A DNA stretch of 64,000 bases from positions 21,739-85,738 of the forward strand of contig CAZWAY010000018.1 in the NCBI GenBank assembly GCA_964631945.1, in the 5' to 3' direction. The stretch comes from JABFRZ01 sp964631945 (GTDB lineage: Bacteria; Planctomycetota; UBA1135; GCA-002686595). The notes below the pieces were generated by a model that searched no databases, had not been told where the DNA came from, and saw nothing but the letters and a program-made list of their open reading frames with translations. Both the position numbers and the translations under genes were made by a program. Below, piece after piece: positions 40,658-48,638 of this stretch (the first letter of the stretch is position 1; every line of letters starts with the position of its first letter).

Positions 40658-41764
40658 TCAGAGCGACGGGTGACCAGCGGAGACCATCGCGCTGCACGCG
40701 CCGGAGGAGAAGGCGACCTCGAGGAGTTCCAGGTCGCGCGAGCACGCTTCGAAGGCGTGCGCGAGCTCTCCGGGAAGGAGGACCGTGTCGCCTTCCTCCA
40801 ACGACTCGTCGCGGTCCTCGCAGGAGAGCGTGGCCTGGCCGGCGAGCACGAACAGGAACCGGAAGGCCGCGCGGGTGGCCGGCAGGGTCGGTCCGCTCGC
40901 CGCGACCCGCGCGACCTGGACGCTGGCCAGTCCGCCCGACGCACGCTCGATCCCGAGCTCGCGCGCCTCGAACCCCGGCATGCGCCAGGGCTGCCACGTG
41001 CACGCCGAGCGCTGGTGGCGCACGAAGCGCTGGCCCTCGAATGGACGCGCGGGTCGCAGCGTGGCGGTGGGCAAGACGAGTTCGTGATCCACGCGCGTCG
41101 GATGCGCGGCCGGGACGCCGAGCTCGATCACCTCCAGGCCGGCCGAGCTCTCCAGCACGCGATGGCGGATGCGCGGAGGCTGCAGCACGCAGTCGCCCGC
41201 CGCGAGGACGAAGGGCGGCCCCTGGTCCTCGTACACCACGCGCGCCCAGCCGCGGTGGCAGTAGATGAGCTGGAACTGCACCTCGTGGTAGTGGACGTAG
41301 TCGGGCACGGGGCCGCCGGCCTCGATGCGGATGTGCGAGGCCACCAGGAAGCCGCCCAGGCGATCGGGCAGGAGGTCGCGATAGCGCATGCCCGCGCGAC
41401 CCTCGCCCCAGGCCGCGCCGGAGCCGATCCGGTTCACGGCGAACTCCACGCGCGGAGGCGGCACGGCGAGCGCTGGAGCGGACGACACGAGCAGGACGCG
41501 CGTGCCGTTGGGGGCCACGAGCTCGACCTCGCCCCCAGCGACCTCGCTCGGCTCCGCACACTCGAGCCGCAGGACGCCCGGACTGCCGTCGCCATCGCGC
41601 TCGAGGCGCAACCGCAGGCCATGCCCACTCACCTGCGCGAGCGCGGGATCATCGGCCGGGAAGATGGACTCGAGCCGGAAGCCCAGGCGCTCGGTGAAGA
41701 AGGCGAGCGTTGCCTGCAGTTCGGCGCAGGGCAGGACGACCTCGGCGGCGCGGATGCCTGACAT
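40658..41764 (-). CDS. VOC domain fused to two cupin domains
   Basis: 368 residues. Residues 1-105 look like a VOC/glyoxalase half (AAEVVLPCAELQATLAFFTERLGFRLESIFP, LRLRLERDGDG). Residues ~120-220 are a cupin (YVHYHEVQFQLIYCHRGWARVVYEDQGPPFVLAAGDCVLQPPRIRHRVLE) with metal-like H-x-H/E/H residues, and ~265-360 a second cupin (FRFLFVLAGQATLSCEDRDESLEEGDTVLLPGELAHAFE) that keeps fewer metal ligands. An isomerase or dioxygenase-like role is possible. The start may also be ATG 41773. Confidence 0.78.
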   Translation of the reverse strand: MSGIRAAEVVLPCAELQATLAFFTERLGFRLESIFPADDPALAQVSGHGLRLRLERDGDGSPGVLRLECAEPSEVAGGEVELVAPNGTRVLLVSSAPALAVPPPRVEFAVNRIGSGAAWGEGRAGMRYRDLLPDRLGGFLVASHIRIEAGGPVPDYVHYHEVQFQLIYCHRGWARVVYEDQGPPFVLAAGDCVLQPPRIRHRVLESSAGLEVIELGVPAAHPTRVDHELVLPTATLRPARPFEGQRFVRHQRSACTWQPWRMPGFEARELGIERASGGLASVQVARVAASGPTLPATRAAFRFLFVLAGQATLSCEDRDESLEEGDTVLLPGELAHAFEACSRDLELLEVAFSSGACSAMVSAGHPSL

Positions 41765-41973
41765 GGCTCGCAATGCTGCCGGCGCCGACGGGCCACGTCA
41801 CCTCGGATCCGACGGTCGAACGCGTCCGTTCGCGCCGAGTCCAGGCACTGGATTCCGCTTGGACCCGCTGCGTGATCGGAGCTGTCGGGTCACGCTGAGA
41901 AAGGAACACCGTAGCTCCGAACCCTGTCTCTCGTCCCATCGACCCGAACGACCTCGATTCCATCCTCGACTCC

Positions 41974-42963
41974 ATGAAGCCCCCCCTCCTCGCTGGCTTG
42001 TTCCTGCTCGCTTCCACGACCCTGCCGCACGCCCTCGGCGGCGAGCGGATCTTCGTGCCGGGCGCGAAGGTCAACACCGACCACACCGTCACCCTGCCGC
42101 TCCACGAAGGCCGCGTGGGTACGCGCGCCGTCTGGTTCATCGTCACCGAGGCCTCGACCGGCGATGCGGCCGAGCGCTGGCACGCGAGCCGGGCCAAGAA
42201 GCTCGCCAACGCGGCGCGCGCGCCCGACTCCCTGCAGGACGCCTACTTCGGCAGCGACGGGCTCCTGCACTTCGAGGCCAGCGTCGATTTCCGACCGGAG
42301 CGCGTGGTCGTCCCCACGCCCGGCACCGGCTTCCCGCCGCTCGATGCCCGGCCCGGCGCGATCGCCGAGGCCGAGTACAGCCCGCTCGCGCGCCTTCCCG
42401 ACGGGACCATCCTGAACGCGCCGCACGTGGCCAACGACACGGGCCGCGCGGACAAGGCGGTCGAGCTCGACCTGCGGGCGAAGCGCGTGCGCTACGAGCT
42501 GACGGACGGGTTCTCGCGCAAGGACGCCGTGCTCTACATCTCGACCGAATCGTCCGATCCGGGCGCCGCGGCGCTCGAGAACGTCACCTTCGCGCCCCGG
42601 CTCGCGGCGGCGCCCTTCGCCGGTGGCGACGGCACGAACTCCGCGCGCGCCAGCCTGGCAGCCTTCGTGAATGGCCCGACGGGCGTGAACAATCCCGAGC
42701 GCCAGGGGCTCAACTCGGCCCTGCTGGGCGAGGGCGATCCACTCAACGTGCTCGCCTGGAAGCCAAATCAGGGCCGCTACAGCCCGCTGTGGGACGTGCA
42801 CCTCAGCGCCTGGCGAACCCCTTCCCGCGCCGAGCGTCTGATCGAGTTCGCCGCGGTCGAGGACGGCGGCGAAGAGGGAGACCTGACGGCTCCGGATGGC
42901 GGACGCTGGGGCCCGACCGGGTTCGTGGTGAACTGCCCGATCATCGCCGAGCTGCACGACTGA
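41974..42963 (+). CDS. Exported protein of unknown family
   Basis: 329 residues with a signal peptide (PLLAGLFLLASTTLPHALGGE). The mature part is beta-rich and has repeated patterns GTRAVWFIVTEASTGDAAERWHASRAKKL, YSPLARLPDGTILNAPHVANDTGRADKAVELD and NPLNVLAWKPNQGRYSPLWDVHLSAWRTP. No catalytic motif or known family recognised. It converges with the FmdB-type gene 25 bases away. Confidence 0.72.
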   Translation: MKPPLLAGLFLLASTTLPHALGGERIFVPGAKVNTDHTVTLPLHEGRVGTRAVWFIVTEASTGDAAERWHASRAKKLANAARAPDSLQDAYFGSDGLLHFEASVDFRPERVVVPTPGTGFPPLDARPGAIAEAEYSPLARLPDGTILNAPHVANDTGRADKAVELDLRAKRVRYELTDGFSRKDAVLYISTESSDPGAAALENVTFAPRLAAAPFAGGDGTNSARASLAAFVNGPTGVNNPERQGLNSALLGEGDPLNVLAWKPNQGRYSPLWDVHLSAWRTPSRAERLIEFAAVEDGGEEGDLTAPDGGRWGPTGFVVNCPIIAELHD

Positions 42964-42988
42964 GTCGCTCGACCTCGCGGAACGCAGC

Positions 42989-43207
42989 TCAGTTCACGCA
43001 GGCGCCGGGGCCGCGCGGATCGCCGCAGGTCCCGCAGGAGCCCGGCGCGGCGGTCTCGCGGCGCGCGTCGCCGTGGGCGGCGAAGGTCGAGAGCTGCTTC
43101 TCCAGGCGCGCACTCTGGCACTCGGGACAGCGCGGGCGCTCGGAGGCCGTGACCAGGGTCTCGAAGGCGTGGCCGCAGGCGGAGCAGAGGTATTCGTAGA
43201 TGGGCAT
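42989..43207 (-). CDS. FmdB-type zinc-ribbon protein
   Basis: 72 residues, MPIYEYLCSACGHAFE with a Cys4 ribbon (C8, C11, C27, C30) exactly as in FmdB-family regulatory proteins. A second CGTC-type motif near the end (GSCGTCGDPRGPGACVN) is typical of longer members. Role unknown; often linked to C1 or sulfur genes elsewhere but no such link is visible here. Confidence 0.85.
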   Translation of the reverse strand: MPIYEYLCSACGHAFETLVTASERPRCPECQSARLEKQLSTFAAHGDARRETAAPGSCGTCGDPRGPGACVN

Positions 43208-43273
43208 GGGCTCGTTCCACGAGGATAGCGCGGGTCGCGCGCAGCGGGGCCGGGTCGGCCGCCCCGCTCGCCC

Positions 43274-44083
43274 TCACCCCAGCCACTCGACCTCGCGCGG
43301 CTCCAGCGCGCGCGGCTCGATCCGCATCTCGGGAGCGTGGCCCTCCGCCTCGGCGCCGGCCCAGGTGTTGACGCGCCGTTCCAGCACGGCCGGATCGAGC
43401 CCCCGCGCGCCCGTGAAGGCCTCGAGCTCCTCCAGAACGGTCGGATCGCCCCGTTCGAGCCGCTCGTAGGCGAGCACGCGCAGCCCCGGATCGTCCGCGA
43501 GGCCCTCGAGCACGCTCCGGCCCTGGCGCCACAGCTCGCCAAAGCGCTCGAAGTCGGCCTGGCACTCGAGGAAGCGGCGCGCCTTGGCCGAGCGCGCCGC
43601 GGCCAGGAGCTCTCTCCATATATAGAGGACACGCGCCCCTGGCAGGACGGCCCGCAGCGTGCGCATGGCGGACAGCGGCACGGTCGGCAGCTTCGCGCCC
43701 CAGAGCCGGCGGCCGTGGCGGCGGGCCTCGGCCTCGTGGAAGCGCACGAAGCGCTCCAGCGTCTCCACGAAGAGCGCGGCATAGCCCTCTGGATCGGGGA
43801 GCAGGTGCGGACACCAGAACTGCTCCCCCGCCAGGGCCCGCACCAGGTCGGCGCGGTGCTCGTCGGCGCGCGCGAGCAGCGGGGCGCGCTTTGCGACTCC
43901 CTCGACCAGCTCCAGCAGCGCCGCGCCCACGCCCTCGCCGAACACCAGCGCCTCCGGGCTCGAGTTCAGGAGGCGCTGGACGAGGGTGGTGCCGCAGCGC
44001 GAGGTCGGCGAGGTCACGAAGACGAGCGTGCCCTCGAGCACCGGCGGGAACGGCTGCACGGGCCTTCCCTCGGGGGGCCCCAT
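43274..44083 (-). CDS. Sulfotransferase-family protein
   Basis: 269 residues. LVFVTSPTSRCGTTLVQRLLNSSPEALVFGE is the 5'-phosphosulfate-binding loop of sulfotransferases (usual form: PRSGTTLL), and later GAKLPTVPLSAMRTLRAVLPGARVLYIWREL is the matching 3'-phosphate region. It should move sulfate from PAPS to an unknown acceptor in the cytoplasm. There is no clear ribosome site; start ATG at 44083. The divergent phosphoesterase begins 47 bases away. Confidence 0.8.
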   Translation of the reverse strand: MGPPEGRPVQPFPPVLEGTLVFVTSPTSRCGTTLVQRLLNSSPEALVFGEGVGAALLELVEGVAKRAPLLARADEHRADLVRALAGEQFWCPHLLPDPEGYAALFVETLERFVRFHEAEARRHGRRLWGAKLPTVPLSAMRTLRAVLPGARVLYIWRELLAAARSAKARRFLECQADFERFGELWRQGRSVLEGLADDPGLRVLAYERLERGDPTVLEELEAFTGARGLDPAVLERRVNTWAGAEAEGHAPEMRIEPRALEPREVEWLG

Positions 44084-44130
44084 CGATGAACTTGAGCGCC
44101 CCCCCTCCGTCCTTCGAAGAGGAGGCCCCC

Positions 44131-45348
44131 ATGACCCGGACCGAGCTCACCGTCTTGCTGATCGCCGCCGTGCTCGTCTCCGGACTGCACCTGGTGCTGG
44201 CCTGGCGCCTCTTCGGGCGCGGCTCGGGCCTGTGGCGCTGGCGCTACTTCGGGCGCGGCGCGCTGGCGCTCGCGGCGGTGCTGATCCTGCTGGCCTTCCC
44301 GGGCGGGAACCACCTGCCGCGCTCGGGCGAGCTGCTCTCGTTCCAGTACGTGGGCTTCTTCGCGATGGGAATCGTGCTCGTGCTGTTCCCGCTGACCCTG
44401 GCGCGCGATGCGCTCGTCTGGTTGCAGCGCGGGCTGCGGCGCGGCCTGGGAGCGCTGCGCGGGCGGCGCGCGGCCAGCGACGCGCGCGTCGAGGCCGTGC
44501 TCGCCTCGCGCCGGCAGTTCCTGCGCGGGCTCTCGAGCCTGGGCGTGCTGGGCTCGAGCTCGGCCCTGGCCACCGCCGGCGCGGTGCAGGCACGCCAGCT
44601 GGCCGAGATCCGGCGCGTGAAGGTGCCGATCGAGAACCTGCACCCCGACCTCGTGGGCCTGCGCATCGCGCAGATCAGCGACCTGCACCTCGGCCCGATC
44701 CTCGGGCGTGCCTGGCTCGACGAGGTCGTCACCGCCGTCAACCAGCTGCGCCCCGACCTGATCGCGGTAACCGGAGATCTGGTGGACGGACACGTCGAGG
44801 ACCTGCGCGAGGACGTGGCCGCCCTGCGCCGGCTGCGGGCGCCACACGGGGTCTACTTCGTGACGGGAAACCACGAGTACTACTGGGACGCGCTGGCGTG
44901 GGTCGAGGAGGTGCGCCGGCTCGGCCTGGACGTGCTGGTGAACGAGCACCGCGTGCTCGCGCTCGGCTCGGCGACGCTGATGGTGGCCGGCGTGACCGAC
45001 TACTCGGCGCGTTCGGTCCTGCGCCGGCACGCCTCGGACCCGGCCCGGGCCGTGGCCGGCGCGCCGCCCACGGACGCGCGCCTGCTGCTCGCGCACCAGC
45101 CCAAGAGCATCTTCGCGGCGCGCAAGCTGGCGATCGACCTGCAGCTCTCCGGCCACACCCATGGCGGCCAGTTCTTCCCCTGGAACCTGCTGATCGGCTT
45201 CTTCCAGCCGCTGGTACATGGCCTGGGCCGCTTCGACCGCACCTGGCTGTACGTCAGCCGCGGCACGGGCACCTGGGGTCCGCCGCTGCGCACGGGCGTG
45301 CCGGCCGAGATCACCGAGCTCGAGCTGGTGCGTCCGGAAGCGACGTAG
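44131..45348 (+). CDS. Membrane metallophosphoesterase with internal Tat motif
   Basis: 405 residues; GAGGAGG precedes ATG 44131. Three membrane helices (~5-25, ~40-58, ~72-93), then RRQFLRGLSSLGVLG (~127-142), a Tat-type motif, then a YkuE/YaeI-like phosphoesterase: ISDLHLG, TGDLVDGHVEDL, TGNHEYYWD, LSGHTHGGQFFPW, with all metal ligands. The topology suggests that the catalytic domain is moved across the membrane, where such enzymes often act on lipid A or lipid intermediates; the substrate is not known here. Confidence 0.88.
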   Translation: MTRTELTVLLIAAVLVSGLHLVLAWRLFGRGSGLWRWRYFGRGALALAAVLILLAFPGGNHLPRSGELLSFQYVGFFAMGIVLVLFPLTLARDALVWLQRGLRRGLGALRGRRAASDARVEAVLASRRQFLRGLSSLGVLGSSSALATAGAVQARQLAEIRRVKVPIENLHPDLVGLRIAQISDLHLGPILGRAWLDEVVTAVNQLRPDLIAVTGDLVDGHVEDLREDVAALRRLRAPHGVYFVTGNHEYYWDALAWVEEVRRLGLDVLVNEHRVLALGSATLMVAGVTDYSARSVLRRHASDPARAVAGAPPTDARLLLAHQPKSIFAARKLAIDLQLSGHTHGGQFFPWNLLIGFFQPLVHGLGRFDRTWLYVSRGTGTWGPPLRTGVPAEITELELVRPEAT

Positions 45349-45375
45349 GCCGCGCGCAGGCCTTCTCGACGGGCC

Positions 45376-46707
45376 TCAGCGCCCGAAGGCGTCCGCGAAG
45401 CCCGGATGCGCGCGCAGGGAGGCGAGATCGGGATCCTCGTCCGCGAGCGCGGCCACGTCGAGGCCGGCGTCGGCGGCGCGCACGAGGCTGACGAGCGCGC
45501 TCTCCACGTCCCCGAGCCGCACCAGCGCGCAAGCCTGGTTGTAGAACGCCTGGGCGGGCCGATGGCCGAGCTCCGCCTGCCGCTGGAAGGCCGCCAGGGC
45601 CTCCTCGGCGCGCGCGAGACACAGGAGCGCGATGCCGCGCTGCAGCACGGCCGCGCCGTCGTCGGGCGCGGCGCGCAGGCGCTCCTCGGCGCGCGCGAGC
45701 GATTCGCGCCAGGTCTCGCGGTCGCTGCCGGCGGGCAGCGCGGGCAGCCGCGCGCGGAACTCGCCCAGCGTCGGCGCGACCAGGCCGGGCAGCGTCAGCA
45801 GCGCGCACGCCAGCCCCGCCAGGTGCAGGCCGCGCGGCACGCGCACCGGGCCAGGCCGCAGGATGCGCACCAGACGCTCCTCGAAATCGCGGCCGTCCAT
45901 GCCGATGGCCTGGGCCGCGCGCGGCACGAAGCCGCCGCGCGAGGCGCGCTCGGCGGTCTCGAGCAGGGCCGCCGCGAAGGCCCGGCGCGCGGCCGGGAAG
46001 CGCTCGACCACCCACTGGTCGCAGGCCAGCTCGGCCGCGCGGTGCAGCTGGCGCCGAGCCAGCCAGAAGAGCGGGTTCCAGAAGTGGAAGCCCTGCACCA
46101 GGAGCTCGAGCCAGGCCGTCCAGTGGTCGCGACGGCGCAGGTGCGCGAGCTCGTGGGCCAGCACGGTCTCGGCCGGCAGGGCCTCGGCCGCGGGCAGGAC
46201 CAGGACCGGCCCGCGCAGGCTCCACAGGAACGGCCCGGAGGCCTCGTTCAGCACGCGCACGCTCGGCGCGGGCATGCCCAGGCTCGTCGCGACCGCGTGC
46301 ACGTGGCGCGCGAGCCGCCCGCGCGCGCGCGCGGAGCGGCGCACGCAGCGCTCCACGGCCAGGATGCGCCCGAACTCGCGCGCGACCACCCACACCAGCG
46401 TCGCCAGGAACAGGCCGAGCAGGATGCGCGCGCCCCAGGTGGACCAATCCGGGCCCAGGAGGCGCGTGGTGCGCGCCACCAGCACGTCGGCGAAGCCCGG
46501 TGGAGCCGAAGAGACGATCGACGAAGCGCTCGTGCTCGGCCCGCCCGCGGCCCCGAAGGAGAACGGTGGCCACACCAGGCGCACCAGCACCAGCAGCCAC
46601 AGGAAGTGCTCCAGGGCAGGGCGCACGCGCGGCAGGCGGCGCACGAACAGGGCCGCCACCACCAGCGGCAGGGCGCAGAGCGTGTTGAAGGCCAGCCAGG
46701 AGAACAT
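45376..46707 (-). CDS. M56 (BlaR1-type) membrane peptidase with TPR-like tail
   Basis: 443 residues. Three or four membrane helices, then LAHELAHLRRRD (HEXXH at 185-189) and the third metal ligand in AAELACDQWVVE (E226) as in M56/BlaR1. The usual beta-lactam sensor domain at the end is absent; instead residues ~320-443 contain helices of TPR type (RAEERLRAAPDDGAAVLQRGIALLCLARAEEALAAFQRQAELGHRPAQAFYNQACALVRLGDVESAL). BlaI-like repressor lies 6 bases upstream on the same strand, so the peptidase probably cleaves that repressor on an unknown signal. Confidence 0.87.
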   Translation of the reverse strand: MFSWLAFNTLCALPLVVAALFVRRLPRVRPALEHFLWLLVLVRLVWPPFSFGAAGGPSTSASSIVSSAPPGFADVLVARTTRLLGPDWSTWGARILLGLFLATLVWVVAREFGRILAVERCVRRSARARGRLARHVHAVATSLGMPAPSVRVLNEASGPFLWSLRGPVLVLPAAEALPAETVLAHELAHLRRRDHWTAWLELLVQGFHFWNPLFWLARRQLHRAAELACDQWVVERFPAARRAFAAALLETAERASRGGFVPRAAQAIGMDGRDFEERLVRILRPGPVRVPRGLHLAGLACALLTLPGLVAPTLGEFRARLPALPAGSDRETWRESLARAEERLRAAPDDGAAVLQRGIALLCLARAEEALAAFQRQAELGHRPAQAFYNQACALVRLGDVESALVSLVRAADAGLDVAALADEDPDLASLRAHPGFADAFGR

Positions 46708-46713
46708 GGGACG

Positions 46714-47142
46714 CTACCGGCGCTCGCCCTTGTCGCCCTTGCCGTCGCCCTTGCCGTCGCCCTCGTCGATCAGCTCGCGAAAGCGCGCCAGCTCGCTGCG
46801 CGAGAAGCGCTTGGTCTTCACCAGGCTGAGCAAGAGCGGCGACACCGAGCCCGCGCACAGGCGCTCGGCCAGATCGGTGACGTGGCGCGCGAAGAGCTCG
46901 TTGCGATCCACCGCGGCGGTGTAGATCTGGGCCACGCCCACGCGCTTGCGCCGCACGAAGCCCTTCTCGAGCAGACGGTGCAGCAGCGTCTGCACCGTCG
47001 TGTAGGCCCAATCGGGCCCGTGCTTCGCGAGGCGCTCCTGCAGTTCGTTGGGGGCGCCCGGGGCCTTCCACAGGGCCTCGAGCACGGCCAGCTCGGCGTC
47101 GCTGATCCCGCGGAAGGGCTTGGGCTTGCGTGCGCGCGTCAT
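46714..47142 (-). CDS. BlaI/MecI-family repressor
   Basis: 142 residues with AGGAGG 8 bases before ATG. ISDAELAVLEALWKAPGAP, LAKHGPDWAYTTVQTLLHRLLEKGFVRRKRVGVAQIYTA is the winged helix of BlaI/MecI. The last residues are a repeat (DGKGDGKGDKGE) encoded by tandem CCCTTGCCGTCG units (46729-46763). The gene is directly before the M56 peptidase; in this family the peptidase cuts the repressor to induce the operon. Confidence 0.9.
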   Translation of the reverse strand: MTRARKPKPFRGISDAELAVLEALWKAPGAPNELQERLAKHGPDWAYTTVQTLLHRLLEKGFVRRKRVGVAQIYTAAVDRNELFARHVTDLAERLCAGSVSPLLLSLVKTKRFSRSELARFRELIDEGDGKGDGKGDKGERR

Positions 47143-47504
47143 CGTCGGGCTCCTCCTGGCGCTCTATTCTGCCACGCGCGCGCGGCTTATGGCGACGACA
47201 TCGCGTCCTTCGCTGGCGCGGCGCCAGCGCCGCAAGTCCTCCGCGCGCACGGCGCGCACACCCACGGGCGGAACAAGATCCGCGCACGTCCCGTCCACTC
47301 GTCCGCGCGCAGTCGACCGGACGCGCGTGAACCCGCGCGCAGAGCGCGGCACGCGAGCCACGGGTGATGTGGCAGGCCATGACGATGTGGCAGGGAAGCC
47401 ACCGTCCTGGCAGTGATCCCCTCACGAGCCCACACGCCGCCGCGCGCAGCACCGCTGCTCCCTCTCGCGCTAGCTCCTACCCACCCACCCCGAGGACCAC
47501 CGTC
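47143..47504. promoter_or_regulatory. Divergent control region with an 11-base direct repeat
   Basis: 362 bases between divergent genes and without a protein-like frame. GATGTGGCAGG occurs twice, at 47366-47376 and 47384-47394, 18 bases apart, about 110 bases before the first gene of the MoxR/vWA set. The spacing of nearly two helix turns would suit a dimeric regulator. The repeat is the only structured motif found here; function is inferred. Confidence 0.4.
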
Positions 47505-48368
47505 ATGCGCCGGATCTTTCCTGTCTCCTACCAACTTGCCCGTCACGACAAGAACCGCCCGCTGAAGCTGCCCCAGCGCCGTGATGTGCTCGCCCTGCGC
47601 GAGCTCGAGCTGACCCTGCTCGAGATCGGCTACCAGCGCGGCGAGGCGATCTTCAACCAGGCGCCTGCGGGCTGGGATCCCGACCAGCCCTTCCAGATGG
47701 ACCTCTCGGGCTACGGCCCGGACGACCTCCACCTGCAGTGCATGCGTCCCCCCATCAACGACCTCCAGGAAGGCCACAAGCGCAAGATCGCGCGCGCCAA
47801 CACCAACCTCGAGGGCTACTACTTCGATGCTGTCCGCCCCCACATCGACTGGAGCGCGCGCAGCCACATGCGCCTCTCCCCGAGCCTGCAGCCCCTGATC
47901 CGCGCGGGCTTCGAGGACCGCCGCGCGATGAGTTTCCGCCAGAAGGGCTGGGGGGCGCCCTACAGCGAGCTCAACGCCCAGGAGGGCCGCGGCTGGCGCA
48001 AGTTCAAGGGCGGCCGCCGAACGGCGCTGTTCCTGCTGCGCCTGGCCGAGGCCTGGAAGGGCGGCCCGGGCTACTTGTGCGCGTTCGGGATGGACGGCTG
48101 CACGACCGTGGTGTGGGCCTATCGCCTGGCGCGCGACTTCAAGCACCTGCTCGCCAAGCCGGGCTTCGTGCTGGCCGAGCTCGAGCTCGGCGAAATCCCC
48201 CCCGCCTCCACGGACCTGCGCTTCTGCATGGACTGGAAGATCGAGCCGCTGCTCGTGCACGAGTTCGGCGCCGCCAAACCCGCCCAGCCCGACCAGCCCG
48301 CCCAGGGGCCCGTCCCGGTCCCGCTCGAGCGCCCGGCGCGCCGCCCGCGCCTCGTCCCGCAGCGCTGA
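47505..48368 (+). CDS. Unknown protein, first gene of the MoxR/vWA set
   Basis: 287 residues; GAGGA lies 8 bases before ATG 47505. No known family was recognised. Visible pieces: LPQRRDVLALRELELTLLEIGYQRGEAIF, FQMDLSGYGPDDLHLQCMRPPINDL, ANTNLEGYYFDAVRPHIDW, SPSLQPLIRAGFEDRRAM, FGMDGCTTVVWAYRLARDFKHLL, and a proline-rich tail. No signal peptide or membrane segment, so probably cytoplasmic. It is the variable partner beside an AAA ATPase and a vWA protein; the same-strand order and shared setting argue that the three work together. Confidence 0.65.
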   Translation: MRRIFPVSYQLARHDKNRPLKLPQRRDVLALRELELTLLEIGYQRGEAIFNQAPAGWDPDQPFQMDLSGYGPDDLHLQCMRPPINDLQEGHKRKIARANTNLEGYYFDAVRPHIDWSARSHMRLSPSLQPLIRAGFEDRRAMSFRQKGWGAPYSELNAQEGRGWRKFKGGRRTALFLLRLAEAWKGGPGYLCAFGMDGCTTVVWAYRLARDFKHLLAKPGFVLAELELGEIPPASTDLRFCMDWKIEPLLVHEFGAAKPAQPDQPAQGPVPVPLERPARRPRLVPQR

Positions 48369-48511
48369 TCGCAGGGGCGCGGAGGCCGCCGCGCGCGCGG
48401 AGTCGGGCCGGAATCTGCACCGTGAGTTCCAGCCTGATCCGCCCGTCCCGCTCCGCTCGCGGCGGTCCTCCGCGCCCCGCCTTCCCGTGCGCTTGCGGTT
48501 TCGTCCCGAGA

Positions 48512-48598
48512 CTCGCGCTCGGCCCGCGCGCGCCTTGCGGGTCAACGCGCAACGGTCTCGCGCGCCCCTAGGTTCTGCGCTCGCGCTCGGCCCGCGCG
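48512..48598. repeat. Pair of 19-base direct repeats before the MoxR gene
   Basis: CTCGCGCTCGGCCCGCGCG is present at 48512-48530 and again, exactly, at 48580-48598, 68 bases apart, in the 270-base gap between the first gene of the set and the MoxR gene. The second copy lies about 40 bases before the MoxR ATG. It may be a regulator site or a trace of slippage; low complexity weakens the case. Confidence 0.4.
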
Positions 48599-48638
48599 AG
48601 CTCGCACTCCAACGCACCGCACCTGACAGGAGAACCAC

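Noticed and set aside
37995..41561. 1188-residue minus-strand frame across the CAP protein gene
   Set aside because: Shadow frame caused by GC-rich third positions; no domain recognised and it crosses two convincing genes.
43612..43632. AT-rich TCCATATATAGAGG stretch as a promoter
   Set aside because: It lies inside the sulfotransferase coding frame and no gene starts just after it.
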